Positions 50,544 through 58,461 of a DNA stretch of 64,000 bases are shown in pieces (position 1 is the first letter of the stretch; every line of letters starts with the position of its first letter). Origin of the DNA: Paenibacillus nasutitermitis (lineage in GTDB: Bacteria; Bacillota; Bacilli; Paenibacillales; Paenibacillaceae); contig NZ_BMHP01000001.1 in NCBI RefSeq assembly GCF_014641075.1, forward strand, positions 496,001 through 560,000, read 5' to 3'. The notes below the pieces were generated by a model, which saw only the letters and a program-made list of their open reading frames with translations, was not told the origin of the DNA and did not search any database. Both the position numbers and the translations under genes were made by a program.

Positions 50544-50557
50544 CACATATCTAACGT
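50544..50557 (+). repeat. attR: Right att core of the gerE intervening element
   Basis: CACATATCTAACGT, identical to 47670-47683, followed directly by the remaining gerE codons (TATGCAAAAATTAAACG). Confidence 0.92.
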
Positions 50558-50633
50558 TATGCAAAAATTAAACGTTAAAGGTCGTTCGCAAGCGGTTGTC
50601 GAGCTGATCAAGCTTGGGGAATTAATTATTTGA
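50558..50633 (+). CDS. gerE: gerE, 3' part
   Basis: After joining to the left part (…AACGT + TATG…), it encodes MQKLNVKGRSQAVVELIKLG, then ELII and TGA. This matches residues 51-74 of B. subtilis GerE (MQKLGVKGRSQAVVELLRMG), the second part of the HTH and the dimer helix. It has no start or ribosome site of its own. A terminator follows. Confidence 0.93.
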
Positions 50634-50656
50634 CCTTTTCCTCGCTAACCTTGCAA

Positions 50657-50707
50657 AGCCTTCTCGTTATAGCTTTCTTTGCCGGAAGCTAAACGTGAAG
50701 GTTTTTT
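50657..50707 (+). terminator. Rho-independent terminator of gerE
   Basis: CCTTCTCGTTATAGCTT (50659 on) pairs with AAGCTAAACGTGAAGG (ending 50701), followed by TTTTTT. Confidence 0.88.
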
Positions 50708-50773
50708 GATGTGGGGAAATACCTTGAGGCGATTGCTAAAAGGACCTGTGCAGGTTGTTTGGACATCCACATA

Positions 50774-50802
50774 AAAAACAGGGAGCCGCCACATAGCTCC
50801 CT
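50774..50802 (-). terminator. Terminator of the small minus-strand gene
   Basis: AGGGAGC and GCTCCCT (50780-50786 and 50796-50802) form the stem. The minus-strand T-run corresponds to 50778-50774. Confidence 0.85.
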
Positions 50803-50840
50803 ATTACCTGAATTTGTGAATCATCGCACTGCAAAGTGAA

Positions 50841-50987
50841 CTACTTGTCAGTTGGCACTGCTGCATTCTCGTCGGATTCGTAAGCGATAAGAATAATATC
50901 TTCGCCTGTCGCGCGGGAAAGCTCGCTTTCGTATTGCTGCAGCTTTTTGACAGCATCGTTTGTAAGCTGGGCGGTTTTGTACGCCAT
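50841..50987 (-). CDS. Small conserved-looking protein of unknown function
   Basis: 48 aa from ATG 50987, 8 nt after AGGAGG. A longer frame to 51047 starts before the ribosome site. The sequence is MAYKTAQLTNDAVKKLQQYE, then a beta strand DIILIAYESDEN. It has its own terminator. Function unknown; expression signals support a real gene. Confidence 0.7.
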   Translation of the reverse strand: MAYKTAQLTNDAVKKLQQYESELSRATGEDIILIAYESDENAAVPTDK

Positions 50988-51083
50988 AAGGGGAACCTCC
51001 TGAATTTTCGTCTTCTTCCCTATTATGGCCGAATTTTCGCCTTGCAATCATGAAGCAAACAAGGATTGGAAGGATTCCTGCAG

Positions 51084-51422
51084 TCAGGGGCGGATAGTCA
51101 CACGCGTACGCAGCGGCACGATCTGCGCCAGAACGACCACATCTTCGTTATACATCCGGATGCAGCCGTGGGACACCAGTCTGCCGATGGAGGAAGGGTC
51201 GTTGGTCCCGTGTATCCCGTAATGGGGTCTTGACAGCCCCATCCAGAAGGCTCCGAAGGGGCCGCCCGGATTTGGCTGCTTGTTAATGATCGTATATTCG
51301 CCGGTAGGGGTCTGTGTCAGCATCTTGCCGATGCCTACAGGATATTCGTTGATGACTGTATTGCCATCAAGCAGATACAGTTTTCTATCCGAGAGATCGA
51401 CTATAATCCGGTACAGAGGCAT
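51084..51422 (-). CDS. L,D-transpeptidase (YkuD domain)
   Basis: 112 aa single catalytic domain. It has [16 protein letters not shown] at the start, TPTGEYTII, then [13 protein letters not shown] and [13 protein letters not shown], the HGTN and SHGCIRM motif with catalytic Cys and His. No LysM, signal peptide or membrane helix is present, unlike many exported family members, so it may act in the spore or be released otherwise. It makes 3-3 cross-links in peptidoglycan. ATG follows AAAGGAGGG. Confidence 0.9.
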   Translation of the reverse strand: MPLYRIIVDLSDRKLYLLDGNTVINEYPVGIGKMLTQTPTGEYTIINKQPNPGGPFGAFWMGLSRPHYGIHGTNDPSSIGRLVSHGCIRMYNEDVVVLAQIVPLRTRVTIRP

Positions 51423-51480
51423 GGTTGGCTTCCCTCCTTTGATCCCATCTTATGTCGAAGTCGGGCTCAGGGCGCACAGC

Positions 51481-51520
51481 AAAGGCCCGGAAGCCGCATT
51501 TTTCCAAGCTTCGGGCCTTC
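51481..51520 (-). terminator. Terminator of the catalase gene
   Basis: On the minus strand AGGCCCGAAGC pairs with GCTTCCGGGCCT with one mismatch, followed by TT. The stem is strong but the T-run is short. Confidence 0.65.
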
Positions 51521-51531
51521 TTAAGAACGAA

Positions 51532-53115
51532 TTAATAGGGGCCTGCTTCATGCCCTTCCTGCTGCGCCAGCTTGACCGCCTGCTCCGGATCAGTTTGACC
51601 GCTTGTCATGCTGCTGCCGGCATGCTTCAACCCTTCGGAAACACGATGGCCGTATTCGGAATCCGCCTCGGTCAAGTTCCCGACCATGCGATCGCGAATA
51701 TCGCTGTTGCATTTCTGGAAAGCATCCACCAGATTGGCAATCAGCTCGTCCTTCTCCCAAGGCTCGAAGGAACGATACGTTTCACCGGCCTGGCTGAAAT
51801 TATTCGTTCGCTCGATAGGCTCATGCACCAGCTTTGCGTCATAATGCGGCTCATGATTGCCGCCAGCAGGCGTGGCTTCATGAAGTCCCCCCATACTTGA
51901 AGGCTCATAGTTGACATGCGGATTCTGTCCCGGCGCGCGATCCATATAGATCTGCATCTGTCCGCCGCTCTGGTTCGTGGCAACTTGTGTTTTCGGGGCA
52001 TTGACCGGAAGCTGCAAATAGTTCGTGCCTACCCGGTGGCGCTGGGTATCGGAATAGGAGAAGGTCCTGCCCTGAAGCAGCTTGTCGTCCGAGAAATCAA
52101 GGCCATCGACCAATACCCCCGTGCCGAACGCAGCTTGCTCCACTTCGATAAAATAATCCTTGGGATTGCGGTTGAGCGTCATTTTTCCTACCGGCAGAAA
52201 AGGGAACTTGTCGGTCGGCCAAAGCTTCGTCGGGTCAAGCGGGTCGAAATCAAGTTTGGGATGCTCGCCGTCGCTCATTATCTGCACGCACAGCTCCCAT
52301 TCGGGATAGTCGCCTTGTTCAATGGCTGTATAAAGATCCAGTGTGGCATGATTGAAATTAAGCGCCTGAATGCGGTTGGCTTCTTCCTGCAGCAGGTTTT
52401 TGATTCCCTGCTTCAGCGGCTCCCAGTGGTATTTCACCAGAACCGCTTCCCCATTCTGGTTCACCCATTTGTAAGTATTGACGCCGGAGCCCTGCATTTG
52501 CCGGTAATTAGCGGGGATGCCCCATGGAGAGAAGAGGAAGGTAATCATATGGGTGGCTTCCGGGCTCATCGAGACGAAATCGAAGAACCGCTCCATATCC
52601 TGCACGTTCGTAACAGGATCGGGCTTGAAAGCGTGGATCATATCCGGAAACTTTAATGGATCACGGATAAAGAAAATCTTGAGATTGTTGCCCACCAGAT
52701 CCCAGTTTCCGTCCTCGGTATAAAATTTGACGGCAAATCCGCGGGGATCCCGCAGCGTTTCCGGCGAATGCGTCCCGTGAATAACGGTGGAGAAACGGAC
52801 AAATACAGGCGTCTGCTTCCCGGCCTCCTGAAACAGCTTCGCCCTTGTATATTTGGAGACGGGCTCGTCTCCCGCTTTGCCGTAGGCTTCGAAAATCCCG
52901 TGTGCTCCCGCGCCCCGGGCATGAACGACACGCTCAGGCGTGCGCTCCCGGTCAAAATGGGTTATTTTTTCGAGATAATGATAATTCTCCAGTGTACTCG
53001 GTCCCCGACTGCCTACGGATCTGATATTCTGGTTATCCGTTACGGGATGGCCCTGTCGGGTTGTCAGCGTCATCGATGACGCTGTTTCTTCCTGGTTGGT
53101 GAGGTTCTTATCCAC
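51532..53115 (-). CDS. Haem catalase, long-tailed clade (KatX/KatB-like)
   Basis: 527 aa; breaks hydrogen peroxide into water and oxygen. The active-site block is [20 protein letters not shown] with the distal His. [14 protein letters not shown] follows, and the proximal haem ligand Tyr lies in [20 protein letters not shown]. Ser/Thr- and His-rich C-terminus ([20 protein letters not shown]). The upstream region holds an inverted repeat. Its position next to YkuD and gerE raises the possibility of a spore catalase, but vegetative use is equally possible. Confidence 0.93.
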   Translation of the reverse strand: MDKNLTNQEETASSMTLTTRQGHPVTDNQNIRSVGSRGPSTLENYHYLEKITHFDRERTPERVVHARGAGAHGIFEAYGKAGDEPVSKYTRAKLFQEAGKQTPVFVRFSTVIHGTHSPETLRDPRGFAVKFYTEDGNWDLVGNNLKIFFIRDPLKFPDMIHAFKPDPVTNVQDMERFFDFVSMSPEATHMITFLFSPWGIPANYRQMQGSGVNTYKWVNQNGEAVLVKYHWEPLKQGIKNLLQEEANRIQALNFNHATLDLYTAIEQGDYPEWELCVQIMSDGEHPKLDFDPLDPTKLWPTDKFPFLPVGKMTLNRNPKDYFIEVEQAAFGTGVLVDGLDFSDDKLLQGRTFSYSDTQRHRVGTNYLQLPVNAPKTQVATNQSGGQMQIYMDRAPGQNPHVNYEPSSMGGLHEATPAGGNHEPHYDAKLVHEPIERTNNFSQAGETYRSFEPWEKDELIANLVDAFQKCNSDIRDRMVGNLTEADSEYGHRVSEGLKHAGSSMTSGQTDPEQAVKLAQQEGHEAGPY

Positions 53116-53152
53116 GCGTGAACCACCTTTCTGCCCTTTTCGGGTTTGCTTA

Positions 53153-53173
53153 TTATTCCCTTTTTAGGAATAA
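53153..53173 (-). promoter_or_regulatory. Inverted repeat in the catalase promoter region
   Basis: TTATTCC (53153-53159), 7 bp, GGAATAA (53167-53173), 38-58 bp before the catalase start. It could be a regulator site. It does not match the PerR consensus TTATAATNATTATAA, so the regulator is not identified. Confidence 0.4.
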
Positions 53174-53265
53174 CCATTCCCGAAATAAAGGAGCAGGAGG
53201 TACCGACATAGCGGCAATCAGCACTTAGAAACCAGCGTATTTAAGGTCAGGGCTGAGTCTGTCCT

Positions 53266-54789
53266 TTACGCGGAGCTGGAAACACGGTTTGGGAATTTGA
53301 CCACGAATAATGCGCCTTTTCCGATTTCACTCTCAACCTCGATTGTCCCGCCGTGGGCTTCTGCAATGGATTTGGAAATAGGCAACCCCAGACCTGCACC
53401 CCCATGAATGCGCGTCCGGGAATTATCGCTTCGGTAAAAGCGGTCAAATACATGGTCCAGATGCTCCTGATCAATGCCACTCCCGTTATCAAGAACGGAC
53501 AACTCAGTGGCGTTTTCTGTCTGACAAAGTGTGATGCGGATGTTGCCTGTTTCCGGATGGGTATGCTGTACCGCATTATGAAACAGATTCAAGAGAACCT
53601 GCTTGATTTTATCGGGGTCGTAGTGGCCTTTTATCCCATCCGCAATTTGAAGCTCTACATGGCGGCTGCCGGCAATCATCTGAAGCTGCAGCAGCGTTTC
53701 GCGGATCAGAATATCAAGTCTGACTTCAGATAACTGCAGCTGCGGGGCGCGGTCAAGCTTGGCCAACAGGAGCAGGTCGGCAACTAGCTTGTTAATCCGC
53801 TTCGATTCCCCGTACATACTGTTCAGTGCACCTTCCAGCTTCTGCTTGTCGTAAGCCGCTCCGCGAAGCAGAACCTCCAGAAATCCATGGATGGAGGCAA
53901 GCGGCGTTCTCAGCTCATGGGAAGCATCTGCAATAAATCGTCTCATCTGCTCCTTGGTTTCCCTTTCCGCCTCAAAGGAGGTCTCCAGACGCTCCAGCAT
54001 GCGGTTGAAAGACTCCGATAAACGGTCAATCTCCTCCTGGCCTTGACCCACAGGGAAACGATCCGCCAAGTTCCCGGCATCCGTTCGTTCCACTGCTTTG
54101 ACCATATTGGAGAGGGGAACGAGCGTCCTTCTGAGGACAGGCAATGAAATGAACAATCCGAAGATCAGTGCCAGCAGGGATAAGGCGGAAAAAGTCAGGA
54201 GCTGCTGTATCAGCACAACCTGCAGTGAAGAGGTCAGAGAACCCATCTGAACCAGACCTTTATGGCTGTTTGGCATTCCGAGCGGGCGGAACAGAACCAG
54301 CTGCTCGGCTCCTTCATTATTTAACACAATCCGGTAGTCGACATGTTTGCCTTCTTTAAATGCGGTCATTATAGCAAGATATTCGCTTGTGGACAGCTGC
54401 GGCGACTGTATACTGCTGTTTTCCGAAAAATCCTCAAAGGCCCCTGCCGAATCGATATAAGCAAACGACGTATCGGGCGGAAACAGGAAATAGTCCCTTG
54501 GTTGCCCTATATCTGAATCGGGGGGAGGGACGGGGACATTCCCGTCGAATTCGGGCGGAAAGCCAGCGCTGCTTCCTTTATCTATCATAAACTCCATGGG
54601 CAGAGAACGGATCTGGGCTTCCATCGATTGTGCTTTATTGCGGTAAAGAAAATCCTGCATCAGAAAATATTGCAGAATCCCGATCAGCAGGAAAAGAGCA
54701 GCGAGGATGAATAAGGACCGGGCCAGCAGTTGGTTTCGCAGTGATTTCGGCGCGAATAGCCGTTTGATGCGGTTGCCGGTCGTCCTCAT
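53266..54789 (-). CDS. Membrane sensor histidine kinase (HAMP-HisKA-HATPase)
   Basis: 507 aa. The first membrane helix is near residues 20-42 (SLFILAALFLLIGILQYFLM), then an extracellular sensor, then a second helix (LLTFSALSLLALIFGLFI). HAMP leads to FIADASHELRTPLASIHGFL with the phospho-His. The ATPase has the N box (LLNLFHNAVQHTHPE), DNGSGID and GGAGLGLPISKS. It overlaps the regulator gene by 4 bp, so the two are co-translated. The signal is unknown. Confidence 0.93.
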   Translation of the reverse strand: MRTTGNRIKRLFAPKSLRNQLLARSLFILAALFLLIGILQYFLMQDFLYRNKAQSMEAQIRSLPMEFMIDKGSSAGFPPEFDGNVPVPPPDSDIGQPRDYFLFPPDTSFAYIDSAGAFEDFSENSSIQSPQLSTSEYLAIMTAFKEGKHVDYRIVLNNEGAEQLVLFRPLGMPNSHKGLVQMGSLTSSLQVVLIQQLLTFSALSLLALIFGLFISLPVLRRTLVPLSNMVKAVERTDAGNLADRFPVGQGQEEIDRLSESFNRMLERLETSFEAERETKEQMRRFIADASHELRTPLASIHGFLEVLLRGAAYDKQKLEGALNSMYGESKRINKLVADLLLLAKLDRAPQLQLSEVRLDILIRETLLQLQMIAGSRHVELQIADGIKGHYDPDKIKQVLLNLFHNAVQHTHPETGNIRITLCQTENATELSVLDNGSGIDQEHLDHVFDRFYRSDNSRTRIHGGAGLGLPISKSIAEAHGGTIEVESEIGKGALFVVKFPNRVSSSA

Positions 54790-55469
54790 GGCAAATCCAG
54801 CCTGTAGCCAGCGCCTCTTAATGTGCGGATCAGCTTATGTTCCTTGTCGCCAAGCTTGTCCCGGAGCGAACGGATATACACCTCGACAATATTATCCTCT
54901 CCGCCAAAGCTGTAGCCCCAAACTTTATCCAGAATAATCGTTTTGCTGAGCACAATGCCTTTATTCAGCACCAGAAAAGTCAACAGCTCGTACTCGGTTG
55001 GTGACAGCTCCAGCACCTGCTTCTGATAGCGGATTTCCTTGCGGCTGTTGTCCAGGCGGAAGGGCCCTTCAATTACTTCTCCAAGCAGGTGCGGAAATTG
55101 ATTCCGCAGACGGGCCATGATCCGGGCTAGCAGTTCGTCGAAGCTGAAAGGCTTGACCAGATAATCATCGGCTCCCAGGGTCAGTCCCTTCACCCGATCC
55201 TCCACGTCGTCCTTGGCCGTCAACATAATAATGCCGGCATGGTGGTTTTCCTTAATTCTGCGGCATGCCTCAAATCCGTCGATGCCGGGCATCATCACAT
55301 CCAGTATAATAATTTGCGGCTTGCATGCGTCCGCCAGTCTAATGGCGCTCTCGCCATCTTGAGCGGTTATAATTTCAAAGCCTTCAAATGCAAGTCCCAA
55401 TTCCAGGAACTGCAGTATATGCGGCTCGTCATCCACCAGCATAACGGTGATTCCCTTTTTTGGCTTCAT
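54786..55469 (-). CDS. OmpR-family response regulator
   Basis: 227 aa. The ATG at 55469 is 7 nt from AAGGAG; the ATG at 55475 is too near. Receiver: TVMLVDDEPHILQFLELGL, IIILDVMMPGIDGFEA (phospho-Asp), IIMLTAKDD and DDYLVKPFSFDELLAR. The C-terminal winged helix is LELSPTEYELLTFLVLNKG, then VEVYIRSLRDKLGD and IRTLRGAGYRL. It partners the kinase downstream. Confidence 0.93.
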   Translation of the reverse strand: MKPKKGITVMLVDDEPHILQFLELGLAFEGFEIITAQDGESAIRLADACKPQIIILDVMMPGIDGFEACRRIKENHHAGIIMLTAKDDVEDRVKGLTLGADDYLVKPFSFDELLARIMARLRNQFPHLLGEVIEGPFRLDNSRKEIRYQKQVLELSPTEYELLTFLVLNKGIVLSKTIILDKVWGYSFGGEDNIVEVYIRSLRDKLGDKEHKLIRTLRGAGYRLDLP

Positions 55470-55475
55470 TTCCAT

Positions 55476-55910
55476 GCTCCTTCCTTCAGAAAACGTTGCA
55501 GCCGTTATTTATCGTCAATGACGCTTGTCCTTCTTGATGTTAACTGGTTTGGATGCGGAAGTAAACGTCAACTGCCAGTATAGGCAGCAAGGGCGTGCAG
55601 GCCTAACTCTAAAGGCGCCGGTATAAAGGGTGGACGCTGTTCTGCCTGGCAAGCACCACGGTGCGAAAAATAGTAAAGGGTCTATGTTTGTATAAAAAAC
55701 AAGAGCCCTCCTCCGACCTATATGGAAAGGGCAGATGGAAAGCTCTTTTTTATGCGGCGCTCATTGGGCGTGACACCTGCCCCTATCGAAATGGGCACTC
55801 TGGTGAAAGAAAGGGTTGTTCTTCGGGCGAAATAAGTATTGTGTATTAAAAAAGATATATGATACATTATTAGATGAATAAGATGTTTTATTCGACAGGG
55901 AGTGATTTTC
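55476..55910. other. Intergenic region between divergent operons with an orphan terminator-like hairpin
   Basis: 435 bp without a convincing gene. At 55701-55749 AAGAGC pairs with GCTCTT followed by TTTT, with an inner GCCCT/AGGGC stem. An A-run precedes it (55694-55699). A terminator between two divergent promoters has no obvious upstream gene, so a small RNA or leader transcript from 55500-55700 is possible. A candidate ccpN promoter is TTGTGT (55839-55844), 18 bp, TACATT (55863-55868). Confidence 0.5.
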
Positions 55911-56531
55911 ATTACATTGTCTGAACGACAAATGGAGATAGTCAAACTAGTAAAATTGCATGCCCCGATAACAGGCGATCAGCTGGCTGAAATGATGGGA
56001 ACAGGCAAGCCTACGCTGCGTGCCGATTTATCCCTCCTGGTTATGCTAAGGCTGCTTGAGGCGAAGCCAAAGGTCGGGTATTTCCTGGGCGACGCGGGAA
56101 CCGGACGCGAGCTTGCCCTTAAACGTTGGGAGGGGGTGCTCGTCCAGGATGTTCAGGGAATGCCTGTCAATGTTTCCGAGACCACATCGGTTCACGACGC
56201 CGTCATCAGCTTGTTTATGGGCAACGCTGAAGCGCTGACGGTTGTCGACGACCAGCAGCGTTTCGTAGGTGTGGCAACGGCCAGGGACCTGCTTAAGGTG
56301 ACGCTCGGCAACGGCAATCCGGCTGCTATCCCGGTTAGTCTGGCGATGAACAGGCTGCCTGCCATTGCGGCATTAAAACCCGATCAGCCGCTTGTTGAGG
56401 CTGTGAATAAGATGCTGATTCATGAGCTTGACGGGCTTCCCGTTGTAACCGGGGAGGACAGCCGCTCCAATCGCGGCGAGGTGACCGGCTGGATCAGCAA
56501 GACCAGCATCCTCCGATGGATGATGGAATAA
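55911..56531 (+). CDS. ccpN: CcpN-like transcriptional repressor (HTH plus two CBS domains)
   Basis: About 206 aa. The HTH (SERQMEIVKLVKLHAPITGD, GTGKPTLRADLSLL) is followed by two CBS domains (TTSVHDAVISLFMGNAEALT and LVEAVNKMLIHELDGLPVV) that sense adenine nucleotides. In B. subtilis CcpN represses gluconeogenic genes on glucose. The start is uncertain: GGAG (55899-55902) overlaps the GTG at 55902. ATT 55911 has ideal spacing (8 nt) and TTG 55917 is 14 nt away. I give ATT. The neighbour is the PPDK regulatory protein, as in B. subtilis. Confidence 0.85.
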   Translation: MTLSERQMEIVKLVKLHAPITGDQLAEMMGTGKPTLRADLSLLVMLRLLEAKPKVGYFLGDAGTGRELALKRWEGVLVQDVQGMPVNVSETTSVHDAVISLFMGNAEALTVVDDQQRFVGVATARDLLKVTLGNGNPAAIPVSLAMNRLPAIAALKPDQPLVEAVNKMLIHELDGLPVVTGEDSRSNRGEVTGWISKTSILRWMME

Positions 56532-56569
56532 TAACACATAGCAGCCAGGATTGGAGGAGGACGCAGCAC

Positions 56570-57391
56570 TTGGATAAATTGGAGAATAAGCCCCACCGCC
56601 GCATTTACATCTGCTCGGATGCCGTCGGCGAGACCGCCGAAGCCGTGGTCAATGCGACCATGCGGCAATTTGCCAGCGAGCAAGTCAAATTAAAGCGTTT
56701 CAGCCACCTCAAATCCGAGGAGGAAATTGCCCATATTGTCGAAGAAGCAGCGCTCAGCCAAGGATTCATTGCTTATACGCTGGTCCAGCCGGAGCTGAGG
56801 GAAGCCATGAAGGAAGAAGCGCTGAAGAGAGGAGTCCGGGCAATTGATGTGTTGGGTCCGATGATGCAGGCCTTTATCGATACCTTTAACGATTCGCCCA
56901 AACGCAAACCCGGACTGCTTCATGCGCTTGACGATGATTATTTCCGCAGAATTGAAGCCATTGAGTTTGCGGTCAAATACGATGACGGAAAAGATATGCG
57001 GGGATTGCTGCTCGCTCAGGTTGTGCTGGTCGGCGTATCCCGCACGTCGAAGACGCCGCTGAGTATCTATCTGGCCCACAAAGGGATCCGGGTTGCGAAC
57101 CTGCCGCTTCTGCCCGAAGTGAAGGTGCCTCCTGAACTTAAGGAAGGCAAGAAGCTGATCGTAGGACTGACCATGAGTCCGGACCATCTCAGCGGCATCC
57201 GGACGGAACGATTGAAGGCGATGGGCCTGCCGTTCTCGGCACAGTATGCTTCCATAGAACGCATTCATACAGAGCTGCAATATGCGGATATGATTATGCA
57301 GTCGCTTCGCTGTCCGGTTATTGATGTTACGGAGAAAGCGATTGAAGAAACGGCGGGGACCATAATCGGATGGCTGCAGGAACTAAGTTAA
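56570..57391 (+). CDS. Pyruvate, phosphate dikinase regulatory protein (PSRP/DUF299, YqfL-like)
   Basis: 273 aa, TTG 56570, 9 nt after GGAGGAGG. It phosphorylates and dephosphorylates PPDK or PEP synthase. Landmarks are RRIYICSDAVGETAEAVVNA, LLHALDDDYFRRIEAIEFAV, and LVGVSRTSKTPLSIYLA (P-loop-like), then GLTMSPDHLSGIRTER. In B. subtilis yqfL follows ccpN and modulates its repressor function. The same order here supports the assignment. Confidence 0.9.
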   Translation: MDKLENKPHRRIYICSDAVGETAEAVVNATMRQFASEQVKLKRFSHLKSEEEIAHIVEEAALSQGFIAYTLVQPELREAMKEEALKRGVRAIDVLGPMMQAFIDTFNDSPKRKPGLLHALDDDYFRRIEAIEFAVKYDDGKDMRGLLLAQVVLVGVSRTSKTPLSIYLAHKGIRVANLPLLPEVKVPPELKEGKKLIVGLTMSPDHLSGIRTERLKAMGLPFSAQYASIERIHTELQYADMIMQSLRCPVIDVTEKAIEETAGTIIGWLQELS

Positions 57392-57429
57392 ACAAATGAC
57401 TCGCGAAACAGGATAAAGGGGCTGGAGGC

Positions 57430-58404
57430 ATGGAACGCGAATTAGCACTTGAAATAGTCAGAGTTACGGAGCTTGCCGCATTGGCGGCGGCACCATGGAT
57501 GGGCAGAGGGGATAAGCATCACGCCGATGAGGCTGCGACCAATGCTATGCGGGGGATGCTGGATTCCGTCTCCATCCGGGGAACAGTCGTGATTGGAGAA
57601 GGCGAGATGGATGAAGCGCCCATGCTGTATATCGGCGAGTCGGTCGGGAGCTTGCAGGGACCGGAGGTGGACGTAGCCGTCGATCCTCTGGAGGGCACGG
57701 AGCTTGTCGCCAAAGGCTTGAACAACGCGCTCGCCGTTATCGCCGTAGCGCCCAAAGGGCATCTTCTGCATGCGCCGGATATGTATATGGAGAAGCTCGC
57801 AGTCGGTCCTTCGCTTGCCGGCAAGCTCAGTATTGACGACCCGATCCGCACGACAGTGGAGAAAGCCGCGCTTGCTCTTAACAAGCAGGTGTCGGATTTG
57901 ACCGTTATTTTGCTGGACAGGGAAAGGCATGGATCCTTGATCCGTACCTTGCGGGAGGTAGGCGTGCGGATCAAATTGTTATCCGATGGGGATGTGGTAG
58001 GTGCTATCGCTCCCGCGTTCGCGGAGACGGGTATTGATTTGTATGTAGGCTCGGGAGGCGCACCGGAAGGCGTGCTTGCTGCTGCCGCGCTCAAATGTCT
58101 GGGTGGGGAAATTCAAGGAAGACTGATGCCTGAAAATGAAGAACAAGCGCAGCGTTGTATCGATATGGGGCTTTCCGACCCGCGCAAGCTGCTGCGGATG
58201 GATGATATGATTGGAACGGGTGATGTTATTTTTGCCGCTACAGGCGTTACGCCGGGAGAATTTCTTAGCGGTGTGCGGATGCTGCCCGATCAGCGCGCAG
58301 AAACGCATTCCATCGTGATGCGCGCCAAAACGCGTACGATCCGCTACATCAAATCGCTGCATTATTTGCCCAATAAACCGCTGCTGGCGGATTTGAAGCA
58401 TTAG
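57430..58404 (+). CDS. glpX: Class II fructose-1,6-bisphosphatase (GlpX)
   Basis: 324 aa. It removes the 1-phosphate in gluconeogenesis. It contains AAAPWMGRGDKHHADEAATN, VVIGEGEMDEAPML, the metal site VDVAVDPLEGTELVAKGLNN, and SGGAPEGVLAAAALKCLGGE, then FAATGVTPGEFL. It begins with ATG 57430 after GGGGCTGGAGG, 38 bp beyond the YqfL-like gene. The three-gene order couples gluconeogenic control and a gluconeogenic enzyme. Confidence 0.93.
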   Translation: MERELALEIVRVTELAALAAAPWMGRGDKHHADEAATNAMRGMLDSVSIRGTVVIGEGEMDEAPMLYIGESVGSLQGPEVDVAVDPLEGTELVAKGLNNALAVIAVAPKGHLLHAPDMYMEKLAVGPSLAGKLSIDDPIRTTVEKAALALNKQVSDLTVILLDRERHGSLIRTLREVGVRIKLLSDGDVVGAIAPAFAETGIDLYVGSGGAPEGVLAAAALKCLGGEIQGRLMPENEEQAQRCIDMGLSDPRKLLRMDDMIGTGDVIFAATGVTPGEFLSGVRMLPDQRAETHSIVMRAKTRTIRYIKSLHYLPNKPLLADLKH

Positions 58405-58410
58405 GTACAG

Positions 58411-58452
58411 GAGAAGCAGAGCGCTTGAATGCAATCGGCGCACCTGCTTCTC
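58411..58452. terminator. Hairpin between convergent glpX and the YesN-type gene
   Basis: GAGAAGCAG (58411-58419) pairs with CTGCTTCTC (58444-58452) across a 24-nt loop. There is no T-run, so the call as terminator is moderate. Confidence 0.45.
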
Positions 58453-58461
58453 ATCAGAGGT

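Larger units (their letters stand above)
47684..50557 (+). mobile_element. 2,874-bp skin-like intervening element in gerE
   Basis: The element is bounded by the 14-bp direct repeat (one copy counted). It carries three genes: a minus-strand DUF2935 protein, a small basic protein and a large serine recombinase. There are no structural phage genes. In the circular form the junction would be GTGCTT (50533-50538), then the core, then AAGCAC (47695-47700), an inverted-arm arrangement expected of a serine-recombinase attP. Excision restores gerE exactly. Skin in sigK is the known precedent. I recall reports of elements in gerE in other species, but cannot verify them here. Confidence 0.93.

Noticed and set aside
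53153..53173. PerR box before catalase
   Set aside because: The inverted repeat TTATTCC-N7-GGAATAA does not match the PerR consensus; kept only as an unnamed repeat.
55661..55849. 62-residue reading frame upstream of ccpN
   Set aside because: It has no ribosome site, runs through the terminator-like hairpin and shows no recognisable pattern.
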